Numbered from the stretch's first letter, positions 50,835 to 60,430 are shown. The stretch is 60,540 bases of DNA from Pseudomonas sp. GM50 (GCF_000282375.1 NZ_AKJK01000082.1:1-60540); one strand, 5' to 3'. The notes: generated by a model not told the origin, from the letters alone. Translations and numbers: made by a program.

Positions 50835-51023
50835 TTATGCAGAACGCGCTTCGCGTTGCTGCTCCAGTGTTTCCAGTTCGGCCTTGTATTTGTGGGCTTC
50901 GGTCTCGGAGTGGAACATCCCGACCAACAGGTCTTGTTGATGTACATCCCAGATGCGGATACCGGCGGCGATGCCTTCGTGGGACATATGTGAATCGTCG
51001 CGTTCAGTTACTTTTACAGTCAT
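50835..51023 (-). CDS. Small hypothetical protein (62 aa)
   Basis: 62 residues beginning MTVKVTERDDSHMSHEGIAA, with AGAGATTGGAG about 10 bases upstream on the minus strand. Mixed beta (AGIRIWDVHQQDLLVGMF) then a charged helix (EAHKYKAELETLEQQREA). The codon pattern is like neighbouring genes. A second ATG at 50987 is possible. The function is unknown. Confidence 0.65.
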   Translation of the reverse strand: MTVKVTERDDSHMSHEGIAAGIRIWDVHQQDLLVGMFHSETEAHKYKAELETLEQQREARSA

Positions 51024-51246
51024 CTGCTAGCTCCAATCTCTGTTATCTGCAGCAAGGCGTGTGCAGGACTCCGTTATATGTTTGGTTAGCCTGCTAAGTA
51101 AACGACTAGGTTCGGTAACGGACTTTTGCAAAATCAGAGAAAATCCTGCAGCCCTTGAAACACGCGGCATTTGGTCGCAGGCCGCTGAGTTTCATGACAA
51201 AAGCTTCATGTTTGCGAAAACGAAAGTCGCAGGATGGCACCGAACC

Positions 51247-51337
51247 TGTGGGAGCGGGCTTGCTCGCGAAGGCGGCATGACAGTCACCCATTGTGTTGGC
51301 TCTGATGGCCTCTTCGCGAGCAAGCCCGCTCCCACAG
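51247..51337. repeat. REP-type pair (GTGGGAGCGGGCTTGCTCGCGAA family)
   Basis: TGTGGGAGCGGGCTTGCTCG and its reverse complement, about 90 bp end to end. Confidence 0.88.
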
Positions 51338-51366
51338 GGATCGTGGTGTACTCATTATTCAGGCAC

Positions 51367-51401
51367 AAAAAAAACGCCCCGAACCAGTCGGGGCGTTTTT
51401 G
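51367..51401 (-). terminator. Rho-independent terminator after fabB
   Basis: Minus strand AACGCCCCGAC, loop, GTTCGGGGCGTT and an eight-T run, 25 bp past the fabB stop. Confidence 0.92.
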
Positions 51402-51425
51402 TGTGCAGCGTAGCGGGGCGGGGTA

Positions 51426-52646
51426 TTACTTACCGGCCCAGCGCTTCAGTACCAGCGTGGCGTTGGTGCCACCGAAGCCGAAGCTGTTGCTCATCACGGT
51501 GTTGATGGTGGCGTCTTCGCGAGTCTTGGTCAGGATTGGCATGTCTGCCACTTCCGGGTCCAGTTCGTCGATGTTGGCGGAACCCGCCATGAAGTTGCCT
51601 TCCATCATCAGCAGGCAGTAGATCGCTTCGTGAACGCCGGCGGCGCCCAGGGAGTGACCCGACAGGCTCTTGGTGGAGCTGATGGCTGGAGCCTTGTCGC
51701 CGAACACTTCACGCACACCTTTCATTTCCATGACGTCGCCGACCGGAGTCGAGGTGCCGTGGGTGTTCAGGTAGTCGATCGGAGTGTCGACGGTGGCCAT
51801 GGCCATCTGCATGCAGCGGATGGCGCCTTCGCCGCTTGGGGCGACCATGTCGTAGCCGTCGGAGGTCGCGCCGTAGCCAACGATTTCCGCGTAGATCTTC
51901 GCGCCGCGGGCCAGGGCGTGTTCCAGCTCTTCGACCACGACCATGCCGCCACCGCCGGCGATGACGAAACCGTCACGCTTGGCGTCGTAGGCGCGGGAAG
52001 CTTTTTCCGGGGTCTCGTTGTACTGGCTGGACAGTGCGCCCATGGCGTCGAACAGGAACGATTGGCTCCAGTGTTCTTCTTCACCGCCACCGGCGAACAC
52101 GATGTCCTGTTTGCCCAACTGGATCTGCTCCACAGCGTTACCGATGCAGTGAGCACTGGTGGCGCACGCGGAGGAGATCGAGTAGTTCACACCCTTGATC
52201 TTGAACGGCGTGGCCAGGCAAGCCGAAACGGTGCTGCCCATGGTCCGCGTGACGCGGTACGGGCCTACGCGCTTGACGCCTTTCTCGCGCAGGATGTCCA
52301 GCGCTTCCATCTGGTTCAAGGTCGACGCGCCACCGGAACCGGCGATCAGGCCGGTACGCACGTTGGAAACCTGCTCTTCGGTCAGGCCGGAGTCTGCGAT
52401 GGCATCTTTCATGGCCAGATAGGCGTAAGCCGCCGCGTGGCCGACGAAGCGAAAAATCTTGCGATCGATCAGCTCTTCGAGGGGAAGGTCAATGGAGCCG
52501 GAAACCTGGCTACGCAGACCCATTTCAGCATATTCCGGGTTGAACCGGATGCCAGGGCGGCTTGCACGCAGGTTAGCGGAGACGGTCTCTTTGTCATTGC
52601 CCAGGCACGAAACGATGCCCAGACCAGTGATAACGACGCGGCGCAT
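51426..52646 (-). CDS. fabB: Beta-ketoacyl-ACP synthase I FabB
   Basis: 406 residues. Thiolase-fold condensing enzyme with active-site Cys in SISSACATSAHCIGNAVEQ and the two catalytic histidines in NTHGTSTPVGD and SLSGHSLGAAGVHEA. FabB elongates unsaturated acyl chains after FabA. The start lies 11 bp after the fabA stop, so they form the usual fabA-fabB operon. Confidence 0.97.
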   Translation of the reverse strand: MRRVVITGLGIVSCLGNDKETVSANLRASRPGIRFNPEYAEMGLRSQVSGSIDLPLEELIDRKIFRFVGHAAAYAYLAMKDAIADSGLTEEQVSNVRTGLIAGSGGASTLNQMEALDILREKGVKRVGPYRVTRTMGSTVSACLATPFKIKGVNYSISSACATSAHCIGNAVEQIQLGKQDIVFAGGGEEEHWSQSFLFDAMGALSSQYNETPEKASRAYDAKRDGFVIAGGGGMVVVEELEHALARGAKIYAEIVGYGATSDGYDMVAPSGEGAIRCMQMAMATVDTPIDYLNTHGTSTPVGDVMEMKGVREVFGDKAPAISSTKSLSGHSLGAAGVHEAIYCLLMMEGNFMAGSANIDELDPEVADMPILTKTREDATINTVMSNSFGFGGTNATLVLKRWAGK

Positions 52647-52657
52647 GCGGATAACCC

Positions 52658-53173
52658 TTAGAAGTTGTCAGTGGAGGTGAAAACGCCGACCCGAAGGCCT
52701 TCGGCGGTATAGATTTCGCGGCCGTCGACGGTCACCGAACCATCGGCAATGGCCATGTTCAGCTTGCCCTTCAGGACGCGTTTGATATGAATGTTATAGG
52801 TGACTTTCTTGGCGGTTGGCAGTACCTGGCCAAAGAATTTCACTTCGCCCGAACCCAGGGCGCGTCCGCGGCCCGGCAAGCCTTGCCAGCCGAGGAAGAA
52901 ACCGACCAGTTGCCACATGGCGTCAAGGCCCAGGCAGCCCGGCATTACCGGATCACCTTCGAAGTGGCAGGCGAAGAACCACAGGTCCGGAGTGATATCC
53001 AGCTCGGCGACCAATTCACCTTTGCCGTACTTGCCACCCTCTTCGCTGATATGGGTGATGCGATCGACCATCAGCATGTTCGGGGCGGGCAGTTGCGCGT
53101 TACCTGGGCCGAACAACTCACCACGACTGCAGCGCAGCAGGTCTTCCCGAGTAAAGGCGTTTTGTTTGGTCAT
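52658..53173 (-). CDS. fabA: 3-hydroxydecanoyl-ACP dehydratase/isomerase FabA
   Basis: 171 residues, hot-dog fold. Catalytic His70 and Asp84 are in FFACHFEGDPVMPGCLGLDA, as in the E. coli enzyme. FabA dehydrates and isomerises the C10 intermediate, starting unsaturated fatty-acid synthesis. It leads the fabAB operon, with a sigma-70-like promoter and a dyad that may bind a DesT/FabR-type repressor just upstream. Confidence 0.97.
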   Translation of the reverse strand: MTKQNAFTREDLLRCSRGELFGPGNAQLPAPNMLMVDRITHISEEGGKYGKGELVAELDITPDLWFFACHFEGDPVMPGCLGLDAMWQLVGFFLGWQGLPGRGRALGSGEVKFFGQVLPTAKKVTYNIHIKRVLKGKLNMAIADGSVTVDGREIYTAEGLRVGVFTSTDNF

Positions 53174-53307
53174 GCGAGCTCCTCAATAGTCCATGCGGCA
53201 GGGTGGGGCGAATCTTCCCGGCCGATCGAAGCGTTCATGCCTCGAGTCAGCAGCCTACTCATAGACTATTGCGTTGTGGTGAAAGTCACAGCACCAAGGA
53301 CATGAAT

Positions 53308-53334
53308 GTACACTTGTGCACTGAAATTATTATA
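53308..53334 (-). promoter_or_regulatory. fabA promoter -10 and DesT/FabR-like operator candidate
   Basis: On the minus strand a TATAAT (53334-53329) is followed by the imperfect dyad GTGCACAAGTGTAC (53321-53308). A TetR-family regulator of fabAB (DesT in P. aeruginosa, FabR in E. coli) binds a dyad at this kind of position. No good -35 was found. Confidence 0.45.
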
Positions 53335-53420
53335 CAAGCCCCTTTTCGGGCCTGTTCGGGTGCCTAAGACTGCCGCACTTTCGTCATTCACGCCAGTCGC
53401 AGATAGCCGAAAGGCCTGTA

Positions 53421-55322
53421 CTACTGCACCCAACGCTGCAGAATTTGCTGCAGATCAGTGCGTTTGAAGGGCTTGGCCAGGTAATCGTTCATTCCCGCCG
53501 ATAAACAGGCTTCGCGGTCGCCCTGCAAGGCATTGGCCGTCAGGGCGATGATCGGCACGTCGGCACAGCCGGGCAGTTGGCGAATCTGTCGGGTGGCCTC
53601 ATAGCCGTCGATGACCGGCAGTCGGCAGTCCATCAGAATCGCGTCGAAAGTCCGGCTCTCGGCGCTACGCACCGCTTGTGCACCATCGGTGACGACGCTG
53701 ACAGTAAAGCCCAGACTGCGCAACATTGCTTCGACAACGGTGCGATTGACCGCATTGTCCTCCACCAGCAGCACATTGAGACCTTCGCCGTGGTCATCGC
53801 CGGTATGTCCTCGTGGCGTCAGCACCGGCAGTGGCTGCTTATACAGAGCCAAAGGGATTTCCAGGGTGAACACCGAGCCAACGCCTTCTTCGCTCTGAGC
53901 ACGCAAGGTGCCGCCCATCCGCTCAGCCAGAGTGCGGGCAATCGGCAGCCCCAGTCCGGTGCCGCCGTAACGTCTTGAAATAGAACTGTCGGCCTGCTGG
54001 AACGCATTGAACATTAACTCCAGGCTTTCGGGTGGGATGCCGATCCCGCTGTCGCGCACGGAGCAGGTGAACCACAGCAGTTCGTGATCCAGGGACTGCC
54101 ACTGCGGTTCGATCGTGACGCGGCCCCGTTCGGTGAATTTCAGCGCGTTGCCGACCAGATTGACCAGAATCTGCCGGATCCGCGTCGGATCGCCCTGAAC
54201 CTGCAGGACGCGCATGTCCTCGGGTACCCGCAGTTGCAGTTCCAGCCCGCGTTGCGCCGCGCTGTGCTGGAACGACTGGGCGCAACTGCCGATCAGGTCT
54301 GCGAGGTTGAACGGGATGTGCTCCAGCTCCAGTTCCGAACGCTCGATGCGCGAGAAATCGAGAATGTCGTTAATCACTTTGAGCAGGTGTTCGGTGGATT
54401 CGGAGGCCAGCGCCGCGTACTCGATCTGCTCCTCGGTCATCTCGGTGGTTTCCAGCAGTTGCAGCATGCCCAGCACGCCATTCATCGGCGTGCGCAATTC
54501 GTGACTCATCATCGCGAGGAAATCGGATTTGGCGTTGTTGGCTTTTTCCGCTTCCTCGCGGGTCTGGATCAATTGCGCCATGGCCTGATGCTGTTCGCGA
54601 CTGGCTTGCTCAAGGCCTTGGGCAAGGTTGTTGATGTGCTGCGACAGAGCGCCCAGTTCAGTGTCGTCGACAATCGGCAGGGGCGTTTTGTAGTCGCCTT
54701 TCTGGATCGCCTTGACGGCGTTGCCGATGTCGTGGATCGGTTGCGACAGGCTGCCAGCCAGGCGCCGAGCCAGCAAAAACGTAAACAGCAGAGCGAACAA
54801 GGCCAGGATCCCGGCCTTGAATAGGATTTCCTGCTGGCGCTGGTTGAAGGCGTCATTGGACAGGCCGACGATCACCCGGCCCAGATAATCCTCGCCCGGC
54901 GCACTGGCGGCGCTACGGCTGTTCTGAAAAAAGTCATTGTGGAGTGCGATGCGTTGCAGGCGCACCGGTGCCTGGAACACTTCGACCTGATGCGAGCGGT
55001 TGTGGGCTTCCGACGGTTGCTCGACGTACACCAGAATCCGGTTGGCTCTGTCCTGTACTTCCAAAAAGCGTACGTTGGGCGTGGCCAGGGTGGCCTTGAG
55101 CAAACTTTCGAGCACCTCGTTGTTGCCCGAAATCACCCCGTATTCGGTGGCCGGTGCCAGTTGATTGGCGATCAGCTGACCGGTGTGATTGAGTTCCTGG
55201 CGCAGGTCCTGGATTCGCACGAAGGTGAAAAAACTGATCAGCAGCAACGTCAGCAGCAGGGCCGGGCCGAGGCTGATGATCTGAGTGCGGGTATTGATGT
55301 CCCAGCCGCGACGGAAGGTCAT
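53421..55322 (-). CDS. Hybrid sensor histidine kinase / receiver (syntenic with PA1611)
   Basis: 633 residues. A transmembrane segment (about 15-35), a CHASE8-like periplasmic domain (NQLAPATEYGVISGNNEVLE), a second transmembrane segment near 170-190, then HAMP and HisKA with His274 in MMSHELRTPMNG. The ATPase (NLVGNALKFT, GGTGLGLPIARTL) and a receiver with Asp565 in AILMDCRLPVIDG follow. Unlike GacS it has no HPt domain. It is preceded in the operon by a periplasmic binding protein and a TonB receptor. The position between fabA and gpsA matches P. aeruginosa PA1611, reported to interact with the RetS/GacS network; orthology is inferred from position. Confidence 0.9.
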   Translation of the reverse strand: MTFRRGWDINTRTQIISLGPALLLTLLLISFFTFVRIQDLRQELNHTGQLIANQLAPATEYGVISGNNEVLESLLKATLATPNVRFLEVQDRANRILVYVEQPSEAHNRSHQVEVFQAPVRLQRIALHNDFFQNSRSAASAPGEDYLGRVIVGLSNDAFNQRQQEILFKAGILALFALLFTFLLARRLAGSLSQPIHDIGNAVKAIQKGDYKTPLPIVDDTELGALSQHINNLAQGLEQASREQHQAMAQLIQTREEAEKANNAKSDFLAMMSHELRTPMNGVLGMLQLLETTEMTEEQIEYAALASESTEHLLKVINDILDFSRIERSELELEHIPFNLADLIGSCAQSFQHSAAQRGLELQLRVPEDMRVLQVQGDPTRIRQILVNLVGNALKFTERGRVTIEPQWQSLDHELLWFTCSVRDSGIGIPPESLELMFNAFQQADSSISRRYGGTGLGLPIARTLAERMGGTLRAQSEEGVGSVFTLEIPLALYKQPLPVLTPRGHTGDDHGEGLNVLLVEDNAVNRTVVEAMLRSLGFTVSVVTDGAQAVRSAESRTFDAILMDCRLPVIDGYEATRQIRQLPGCADVPIIALTANALQGDREACLSAGMNDYLAKPFKRTDLQQILQRWVQ

Positions 55323-56251
55323 GGGCGTTGTTCTCCTTCGGCCAGCTGTGTTGCGACAGAGGCTTCATTCATCGGTTCAATACTGAGTGAACGAGCCACT
55401 TGCGGGTTGCTCAAGACCTTGAAGTGCTGCGGATAAAGTGCGCGCGGCCAGGTACTCGAGGGTCGGTCGAGCAGCTCGTCGAGAATTTTCAGCCAATCGT
55501 TCTGGTCGCTGTAAGTACTGGCCAGACTGCCGGCCCTGACAAAGGCTGCGTTGGGACCGATCAGGGCCAATTGCCGCGCATAGCTGCTGAGCAGCAGGTT
55601 TTTTACGGTTTTCGGGTTGTACAGATCCGGGTCGTCCAGGCCCAGCAGCACATCACTGTTTTTCAGCAGGGCCTGCAAGGGGCGGCTGTCATTGGTGTTA
55701 TCCCAACGCTCGGTGACCACTTCAAGGCCCAGGGGCAGGGCGGCCTCACGCAGTTCCTTCAACAAGAATTCGCTGTGGCTGTCGAAAAGCACGCCGACCC
55801 GTCGGGCCTCAGGCAGGAGCAGTCGGGTCAGGCGCAGCTGTCGGTCCAGCGGTGGATCGCTCCAGAGCAGGCTGAGGTGCGGGGGCATTTCATTGCCCAA
55901 GCGTTGGCGGGCTTGCAGGCGGCTGATGCGCAGCACCAGCGTTGCAGGGCCCTGAGTGTCTTGCAGGCGCCAGTCGAGGCTGGGTAAGTCGAGCAGCACC
56001 AGGCGGGTGTCGACAGGCAGTTGGCCTGGCGCGGGCAGGCTGGCGAGAGGCTGGAAGCGCACGCTGTCGGTGGGGCGCAACTCGCTGAGGGCCTGAACGA
56101 AAGACTCCACGCCGGGACTGTCCTCGGCACCGGTCAGCAGAATGTCAGCGGCCCGTGCCGGCAGATTGCACAGCAGCCCGGTAAACACCAGGCACAACCC
56201 GGCCAGCAGGCGGCCAAGGGTTGGCGTCTTCGGTGACGGGCGATGCTGCAT
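55319..56251 (-). CDS. Periplasmic ABC-type substrate-binding protein (sensor accessory?)
   Basis: 310 residues from ATG 56251. A signal peptide ends near LCNLPARA. The body has ABC_sub_bind-type features (LLPEARRVGVLFDSHSEFLL, LALIGPNAAFVRAGSLASTY). No permease or ATPase is near. The start is one base after the TonB-receptor stop and the stop overlaps the kinase start, so a sensory rather than transport role is likely. The ligand is unknown. Confidence 0.78.
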   Translation of the reverse strand: MQHRPSPKTPTLGRLLAGLCLVFTGLLCNLPARAADILLTGAEDSPGVESFVQALSELRPTDSVRFQPLASLPAPGQLPVDTRLVLLDLPSLDWRLQDTQGPATLVLRISRLQARQRLGNEMPPHLSLLWSDPPLDRQLRLTRLLLPEARRVGVLFDSHSEFLLKELREAALPLGLEVVTERWDNTNDSRPLQALLKNSDVLLGLDDPDLYNPKTVKNLLLSSYARQLALIGPNAAFVRAGSLASTYSDQNDWLKILDELLDRPSSTWPRALYPQHFKVLSNPQVARSLSIEPMNEASVATQLAEGEQRP

Positions 56252-56252
56252 C

Positions 56253-58376
56253 TTAGAACTCCAGCTCCGCGCTGAAGTAGAGCACCCGGCGATCGTCGTA
56301 ATTGTTGTCGACGAAGGTGGTGGGCTGATTGTCGAGGCGTTGCTGGAGGACCCCGGCCAGCTCCAGATTGGCCCTGCCCAAACCGATGCGTTTGGCGATG
56401 CGGGTGTCGACCCGTTCGAAGCGATAACCGTTGAGGGCGTCGGCACCATAGTAGAAGAGCGCGCTGTTCCAGCCCTGGCCCCAGCTGCGTAGCCAACCGG
56501 CGGAGCCGCTGTTACGCGCAGTCTGTTGTGCATCCAGCGGGTTGCTGGCTTCGGCATCGACATAGGCATAAGTCAGGCGCAGACGATCGGCGCTGCTGAT
56601 GCGCCAATCCAGCTGGGTTTCAGTTCCAGTGAAGCGCGAGCTGTTCGAGTTGCTGGCGATGTACTGATTGTTGCGCAGTGGTTCGCTGATCATGCCGGTG
56701 ATTTCGTCGTGGAACAGCTTCACATCGACCGCCAGCCCCCACTCTGCGAAGTAGCCGTTGTAGCCCAATTCCCGGGAGCGCATGCGTTCCTGTTCGAGGT
56801 CACCCGGGCCACGGGTCTTGACGAAATAGCGGGCGCTGGACTGACCGTAGGCACTGGGCTTCAGGTTGGTCACCTGATAACTCCAGTTCACGTTGTTCTC
56901 GAACATGTCCGGCGAGCGGATGGCTTCCGAATACACCGCGCGCAAGCCGTGGCGCGGGTTGATCAGGTAATTGACCGCTACCCGCGGGGTCAGCGAGTTG
57001 CCGGTCAAGTGCGTGTCTTCGTACATCGCGCCGCCCTGCAACAACCAGTGTTCGGTGGCGCGCCACTCGAGTTGGCCGAACGCCCGCCAGGTGGTGTCGT
57101 CGAGCGTGCCATTGAAGTAGGTCTCGGAATCTGCCCGGTCGTAACGATAGTTCATGCCACTGACCAGCCGCAGACTGTCGGACAGGCTGAGCGTGTCTTG
57201 CAGTTCGAGGTCGTAGCGTGATTCCCGGGCGCTCTGGTCAATATCGCCGCACAGCGTTTTGCTGGCGCCGTTTCGCCATTGCGTCAGGACCTGATTGGCC
57301 AGGGCTTGTTCCGCCGCTGTGCCGGAGGGCGCGCCGAGGCCGGCGAAACGTGCGATGTTGCGCGCCAGACGTTCGGTGTAATTGGGATTGAGCTGCCAAA
57401 GTTGGGTCAGCTGCGGGCTGAACGAGACCTCGGCATCGCAGGCACGCCAGGTTTGCTGGCGATCCCAGTGTTGCGCCGAGCCTTGAATATAAAGGCTGTG
57501 ATCGGGATTGATGTCCAGATTCCAGCGCAGCGAGCCGGCATAGTCCTTGGCGATGACGTCGGAATTGTTCCCTGCGGCGGTAATCCCTGAAAATACGGGA
57601 CGATAGGTATAGGGCCGCTGGTTGGTCCCGTCCTTGGCATTCAGTTGCCAGTCGATGCTCTGGTTTTCATTGAGCGTCTGGCTGACGGCGAGGCTGAAGC
57701 GGTTCAAACGACGGCTGTCGCGGTAATCGGCACCGGTGCGGTTCGAGTCGAAGCCATCGTCTTGTTGGCCGGACAGCGACAGGCGCAAGTCGCCGCTGTC
57801 CCAACCGATGCCCTGGCTGGCGTAGAAATCGTTGATGCCGCGCTGGCCACGGGTGACTTTCAGCCGCGTGCCGTGGCTGTCGGCCGGTTTGCGGGTGATG
57901 ATATTGACCACCGCCATCAGCGCGTTGGCGCCGTAGCTGACGGTGTTCGGGCCACGGAAAACCTCGATGCGCTCGATGTCTTCCATGGCCACCGGAATAT
58001 CACTCCAGTCCACTGTGGCCAGGCCGGCGCGGTACACCGAGCGGCCGTCGATCAACACCTGCATGCGCCGCGCTTCGCTGGCATTGGTGCCGTGATAGTT
58101 CACCGCCGCCTGATTGCCGCTGATATTACCGACCATCATCCCCGGCACCAGCCGCAGCAACTCGCTGATGTCCCGCGCGCCGCTGGCATTGATCAGTTCG
58201 CTGTCGATCACCGTCATGCTCCCCGGCACGGCCGCAGGCGACTGCTTCAGGCGTGTCGCCGTCAGCACTTGCGGCAACGGATCATTGTCGAGGAACAGGT
58301 CGTCGGCCAGCAATGGCGAGCTGAAGATCAGCGCCAATACCAGCGGCGAGCGAGGACAGGGAAAGCCAAAAGACAC
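56253..58376 (-). CDS. TonB-dependent outer-membrane receptor
   Basis: 707 residues with a signal peptide ending near SSPLLA. The plug domain shows DISELLRLVPGMMVGNISGN, RRMQVLIDGRSVYRAG and IERIEVFRGPNTVSYGANAL. A long beta-barrel follows and ends in the aromatic residue of YFSAELEF. It has no N-terminal FpvA/FecA-type signalling extension, so it would signal only through partners. First gene of an operon with the binding protein and the hybrid kinase. The substrate (a metal chelate, vitamin or other small molecule) cannot be told. It is divergent from gpsA. Confidence 0.88.
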   Translation of the reverse strand: MSFGFPCPRSPLVLALIFSSPLLADDLFLDNDPLPQVLTATRLKQSPAAVPGSMTVIDSELINASGARDISELLRLVPGMMVGNISGNQAAVNYHGTNASEARRMQVLIDGRSVYRAGLATVDWSDIPVAMEDIERIEVFRGPNTVSYGANALMAVVNIITRKPADSHGTRLKVTRGQRGINDFYASQGIGWDSGDLRLSLSGQQDDGFDSNRTGADYRDSRRLNRFSLAVSQTLNENQSIDWQLNAKDGTNQRPYTYRPVFSGITAAGNNSDVIAKDYAGSLRWNLDINPDHSLYIQGSAQHWDRQQTWRACDAEVSFSPQLTQLWQLNPNYTERLARNIARFAGLGAPSGTAAEQALANQVLTQWRNGASKTLCGDIDQSARESRYDLELQDTLSLSDSLRLVSGMNYRYDRADSETYFNGTLDDTTWRAFGQLEWRATEHWLLQGGAMYEDTHLTGNSLTPRVAVNYLINPRHGLRAVYSEAIRSPDMFENNVNWSYQVTNLKPSAYGQSSARYFVKTRGPGDLEQERMRSRELGYNGYFAEWGLAVDVKLFHDEITGMISEPLRNNQYIASNSNSSRFTGTETQLDWRISSADRLRLTYAYVDAEASNPLDAQQTARNSGSAGWLRSWGQGWNSALFYYGADALNGYRFERVDTRIAKRIGLGRANLELAGVLQQRLDNQPTTFVDNNYDDRRVLYFSAELEF

Positions 58377-58572
58377 GGCACGGCCTTGATAGCGATTAGT
58401 TGGCGCGCATGTTAACCGAGCGCAAAGACTTTTCCAGTCACGTTATGGGCATTTTCCTCGGTTTTCTTGGTCTTCTTCCTACAAGTGTCGGTAATTGATG
58501 CTGGGGCTGGCCGCGACCGGGCCGCTCCGTATAATGCCGGCATCGCCACTGGTATGGATTAACGGATTGCAT

Positions 58573-59598
58573 ATGACTGAACAGCGCCCAATTGCGGTCC
58601 TGGGAGGCGGAAGTTTTGGTACCGCCGTGGCTAATCTGTTGGCCGAGAATGGGCATCAGGTCCGGCTGTGGATGCGCGACCCCGAACAGGCCGAGGCCAT
58701 TCGGGTCAATCGTGAGAACCCGCGTTACCTCAAAGGCATCAAGATTCTTCCGGCAGTGGACGCGGTCACGGACCTGCAAGCCACCCTGGAGGCCTGCGAT
58801 CTGTGCTTCGTCGCGCTGCCGTCCAGCGCGCTGCGCGCGGTCCTGGTCCCTCACGCCGAACGTTTGAGCGGCAAACTGCTGGTGAGCCTGACCAAAGGCA
58901 TCGAAGCCCATACGTTCAAGCTGATGAGCGAGATCCTCGAAGAAATCGCCCCACAAGCGCGCATCGGCGTGCTGTCGGGCCCGAATCTGGCCCGTGAAAT
59001 CGCCGAGCACGCGCTGACCGCCACCGTGGTCGCCAGCGAAGACGAAGCGCTTTGCCAACAGGTTCAGGAAGCGCTGCATGGCCGGACCTTTCGCGTGTAC
59101 GCCAGCGCCGACCGCTATGGCGTGGAGCTGGGCGGGGCGCTGAAAAACGTCTACGCAATCATCGCCGGCATGGCGGTGGCGTTGGGCATGGGTGAAAACA
59201 CCAAGAGCATGCTGATCACCCGGGCACTGGCGGAAATGACCCGCTTCGCAGTGAATCAGGGCGCCAACCCGATGACTTTCCTTGGCTTGGCGGGTGTCGG
59301 CGATTTGATCGTCACCTGTTCGTCGCCCAAAAGCCGCAACTATCAGGTCGGGTTTGCCCTCGGCCAGGGCTTGAGCCTGGAGGACGCGGTGACGCGTCTG
59401 GGCGAAGTCGCCGAAGGCGTGAACACCCTTAAGGTGCTCAAGGCCAAGGCGCAGGACGCGGGCGTGTATATGCCATTGGTCGCCGGATTGCATGCGATTC
59501 TGTTCGAAGGGCGCACGCTTGATCAGGTGATTGAGTTGTTGATGCGTGGTGAACCGAAAACCGACGTGGATTTTATCTCCACCAGTGGTTTCAACTGA
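58573..59598 (+). CDS. gpsA: Glycerol-3-phosphate dehydrogenase [NAD(P)+] GpsA
   Basis: 341 residues from ATG 58573. NAD motif IAVLGGGSFGTAVANLLAEN; catalytic Lys in LGGALKNVYAIIAGM; substrate motif YQVGFALGQG. It makes sn-glycerol-3-phosphate from DHAP for phospholipids. An earlier in-frame start (58495) reads through the promoter. DUF4389 and sixA genes follow closely. Confidence 0.96.
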   Translation: MTEQRPIAVLGGGSFGTAVANLLAENGHQVRLWMRDPEQAEAIRVNRENPRYLKGIKILPAVDAVTDLQATLEACDLCFVALPSSALRAVLVPHAERLSGKLLVSLTKGIEAHTFKLMSEILEEIAPQARIGVLSGPNLAREIAEHALTATVVASEDEALCQQVQEALHGRTFRVYASADRYGVELGGALKNVYAIIAGMAVALGMGENTKSMLITRALAEMTRFAVNQGANPMTFLGLAGVGDLIVTCSSPKSRNYQVGFALGQGLSLEDAVTRLGEVAEGVNTLKVLKAKAQDAGVYMPLVAGLHAILFEGRTLDQVIELLMRGEPKTDVDFISTSGFN

Positions 59599-59633
59599 GC
59601 ACTTAACCGAGACGGGCAGGGAGCGACACAGAC

Positions 59634-59981
59634 ATGAATGATCCGAAAGTAGAAGCCAAGTACGAATCCATCCTGCTGCGAGTGCTGTGGATGATTGTCT
59701 ATGTGCTGGTCTGGCAAGTGGCGCAATTGATCCTCGGTGCGGTGGTGTTTGTGCAGCTGATCTATCGTTTGATTTATGGCGCACCGAGCGCCAGCTTGAT
59801 GAATTTCGGCGACAGCCTGAGCCAGTTTCTGGCGCAGATCGGTCGTTTCGGCAGCTTTCACAGCGACCAGAAGCCCTGGCCGTTCGCCGACTGGCCGACG
59901 CCGCGTACACCGGAAGGTGAAGCCCCGCACGTTGTGGCGCCAGCACCGCATCCGGCCCGAGATGAGGAACCGAAGCTATGA
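59634..59981 (+). CDS. DUF4389 membrane protein
   Basis: 115 residues with one or two membrane segments (LWMIVYVLVWQVAQLILGAV and FVQLIYRLIYG). DUF4389 proteins sit between gpsA and sixA in pseudomonads, as here. The C-terminal tail is rich in proline. The stop overlaps the sixA start (ATGA). The function is unknown. Confidence 0.82.
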   Translation: MNDPKVEAKYESILLRVLWMIVYVLVWQVAQLILGAVVFVQLIYRLIYGAPSASLMNFGDSLSQFLAQIGRFGSFHSDQKPWPFADWPTPRTPEGEAPHVVAPAPHPARDEEPKL

Positions 59982-60430
59982 AACTCTGGGTATTGCGTCA
60001 TGGTGAAGCCGAACCTCACGGTACTCGCCCCGACTCCGAGCGGACATTGACCGCCCACGGCCGTGGAGAGGTGTTGCGTGCTGCCGCCTATTTGATGGGC
60101 AAGCCGCTCACTGCCATTTATGCCAGTCCTTATCAGCGAGCGCAGGAGACGGCAGAAATTGTGCGCACGACGCTCGGTTTCGCGCCGGAGATTCGCACCG
60201 TCGACTGGCTGACCCCGGATAGCGATCCGGACAAGGTGGCGGAGCAACTTGTGTCGGTGAGTGACGTTCTATTGGTCAGTCACAATCCGCTGGTGGGCAA
60301 CTTGCTGAGCTATCTGCAGCATGGCGCCGGCCATCCACCGGAAAAAGTCAGCACCGCCGGCCTGGCTGAGCTTGAGAACAATGAACTGCTGATCGGGTCG
60401 ATGAAGCTCAACGGCATCAAGCACCCGTAA
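59978..60430 (+). CDS. sixA: Phosphohistidine phosphatase SixA
   Basis: 150 residues. Histidine-phosphatase superfamily: LWVLRHGEAEPHG has the RHG motif (His8), with IYASPYQRAQETAEIV and LVSHNPLVGNLLSYLQHG downstream. SixA removes phosphate from HPt domains or the PTS-Ntr. Overlaps the DUF4389 gene. Confidence 0.93.
   Translation: MKLWVLRHGEAEPHGTRPDSERTLTAHGRGEVLRAAAYLMGKPLTAIYASPYQRAQETAEIVRTTLGFAPEIRTVDWLTPDSDPDKVAEQLVSVSDVLLVSHNPLVGNLLSYLQHGAGHPPEKVSTAGLAELENNELLIGSMKLNGIKHP

Larger units (their letters stand above)
51024..51425. other. Intergenic region with REP pair and fabB terminator
   Basis: About 400 bp: promoter area of the small gene, a REP-type pair and the fabB terminator. No supported gene. 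Confidence 0.65.
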
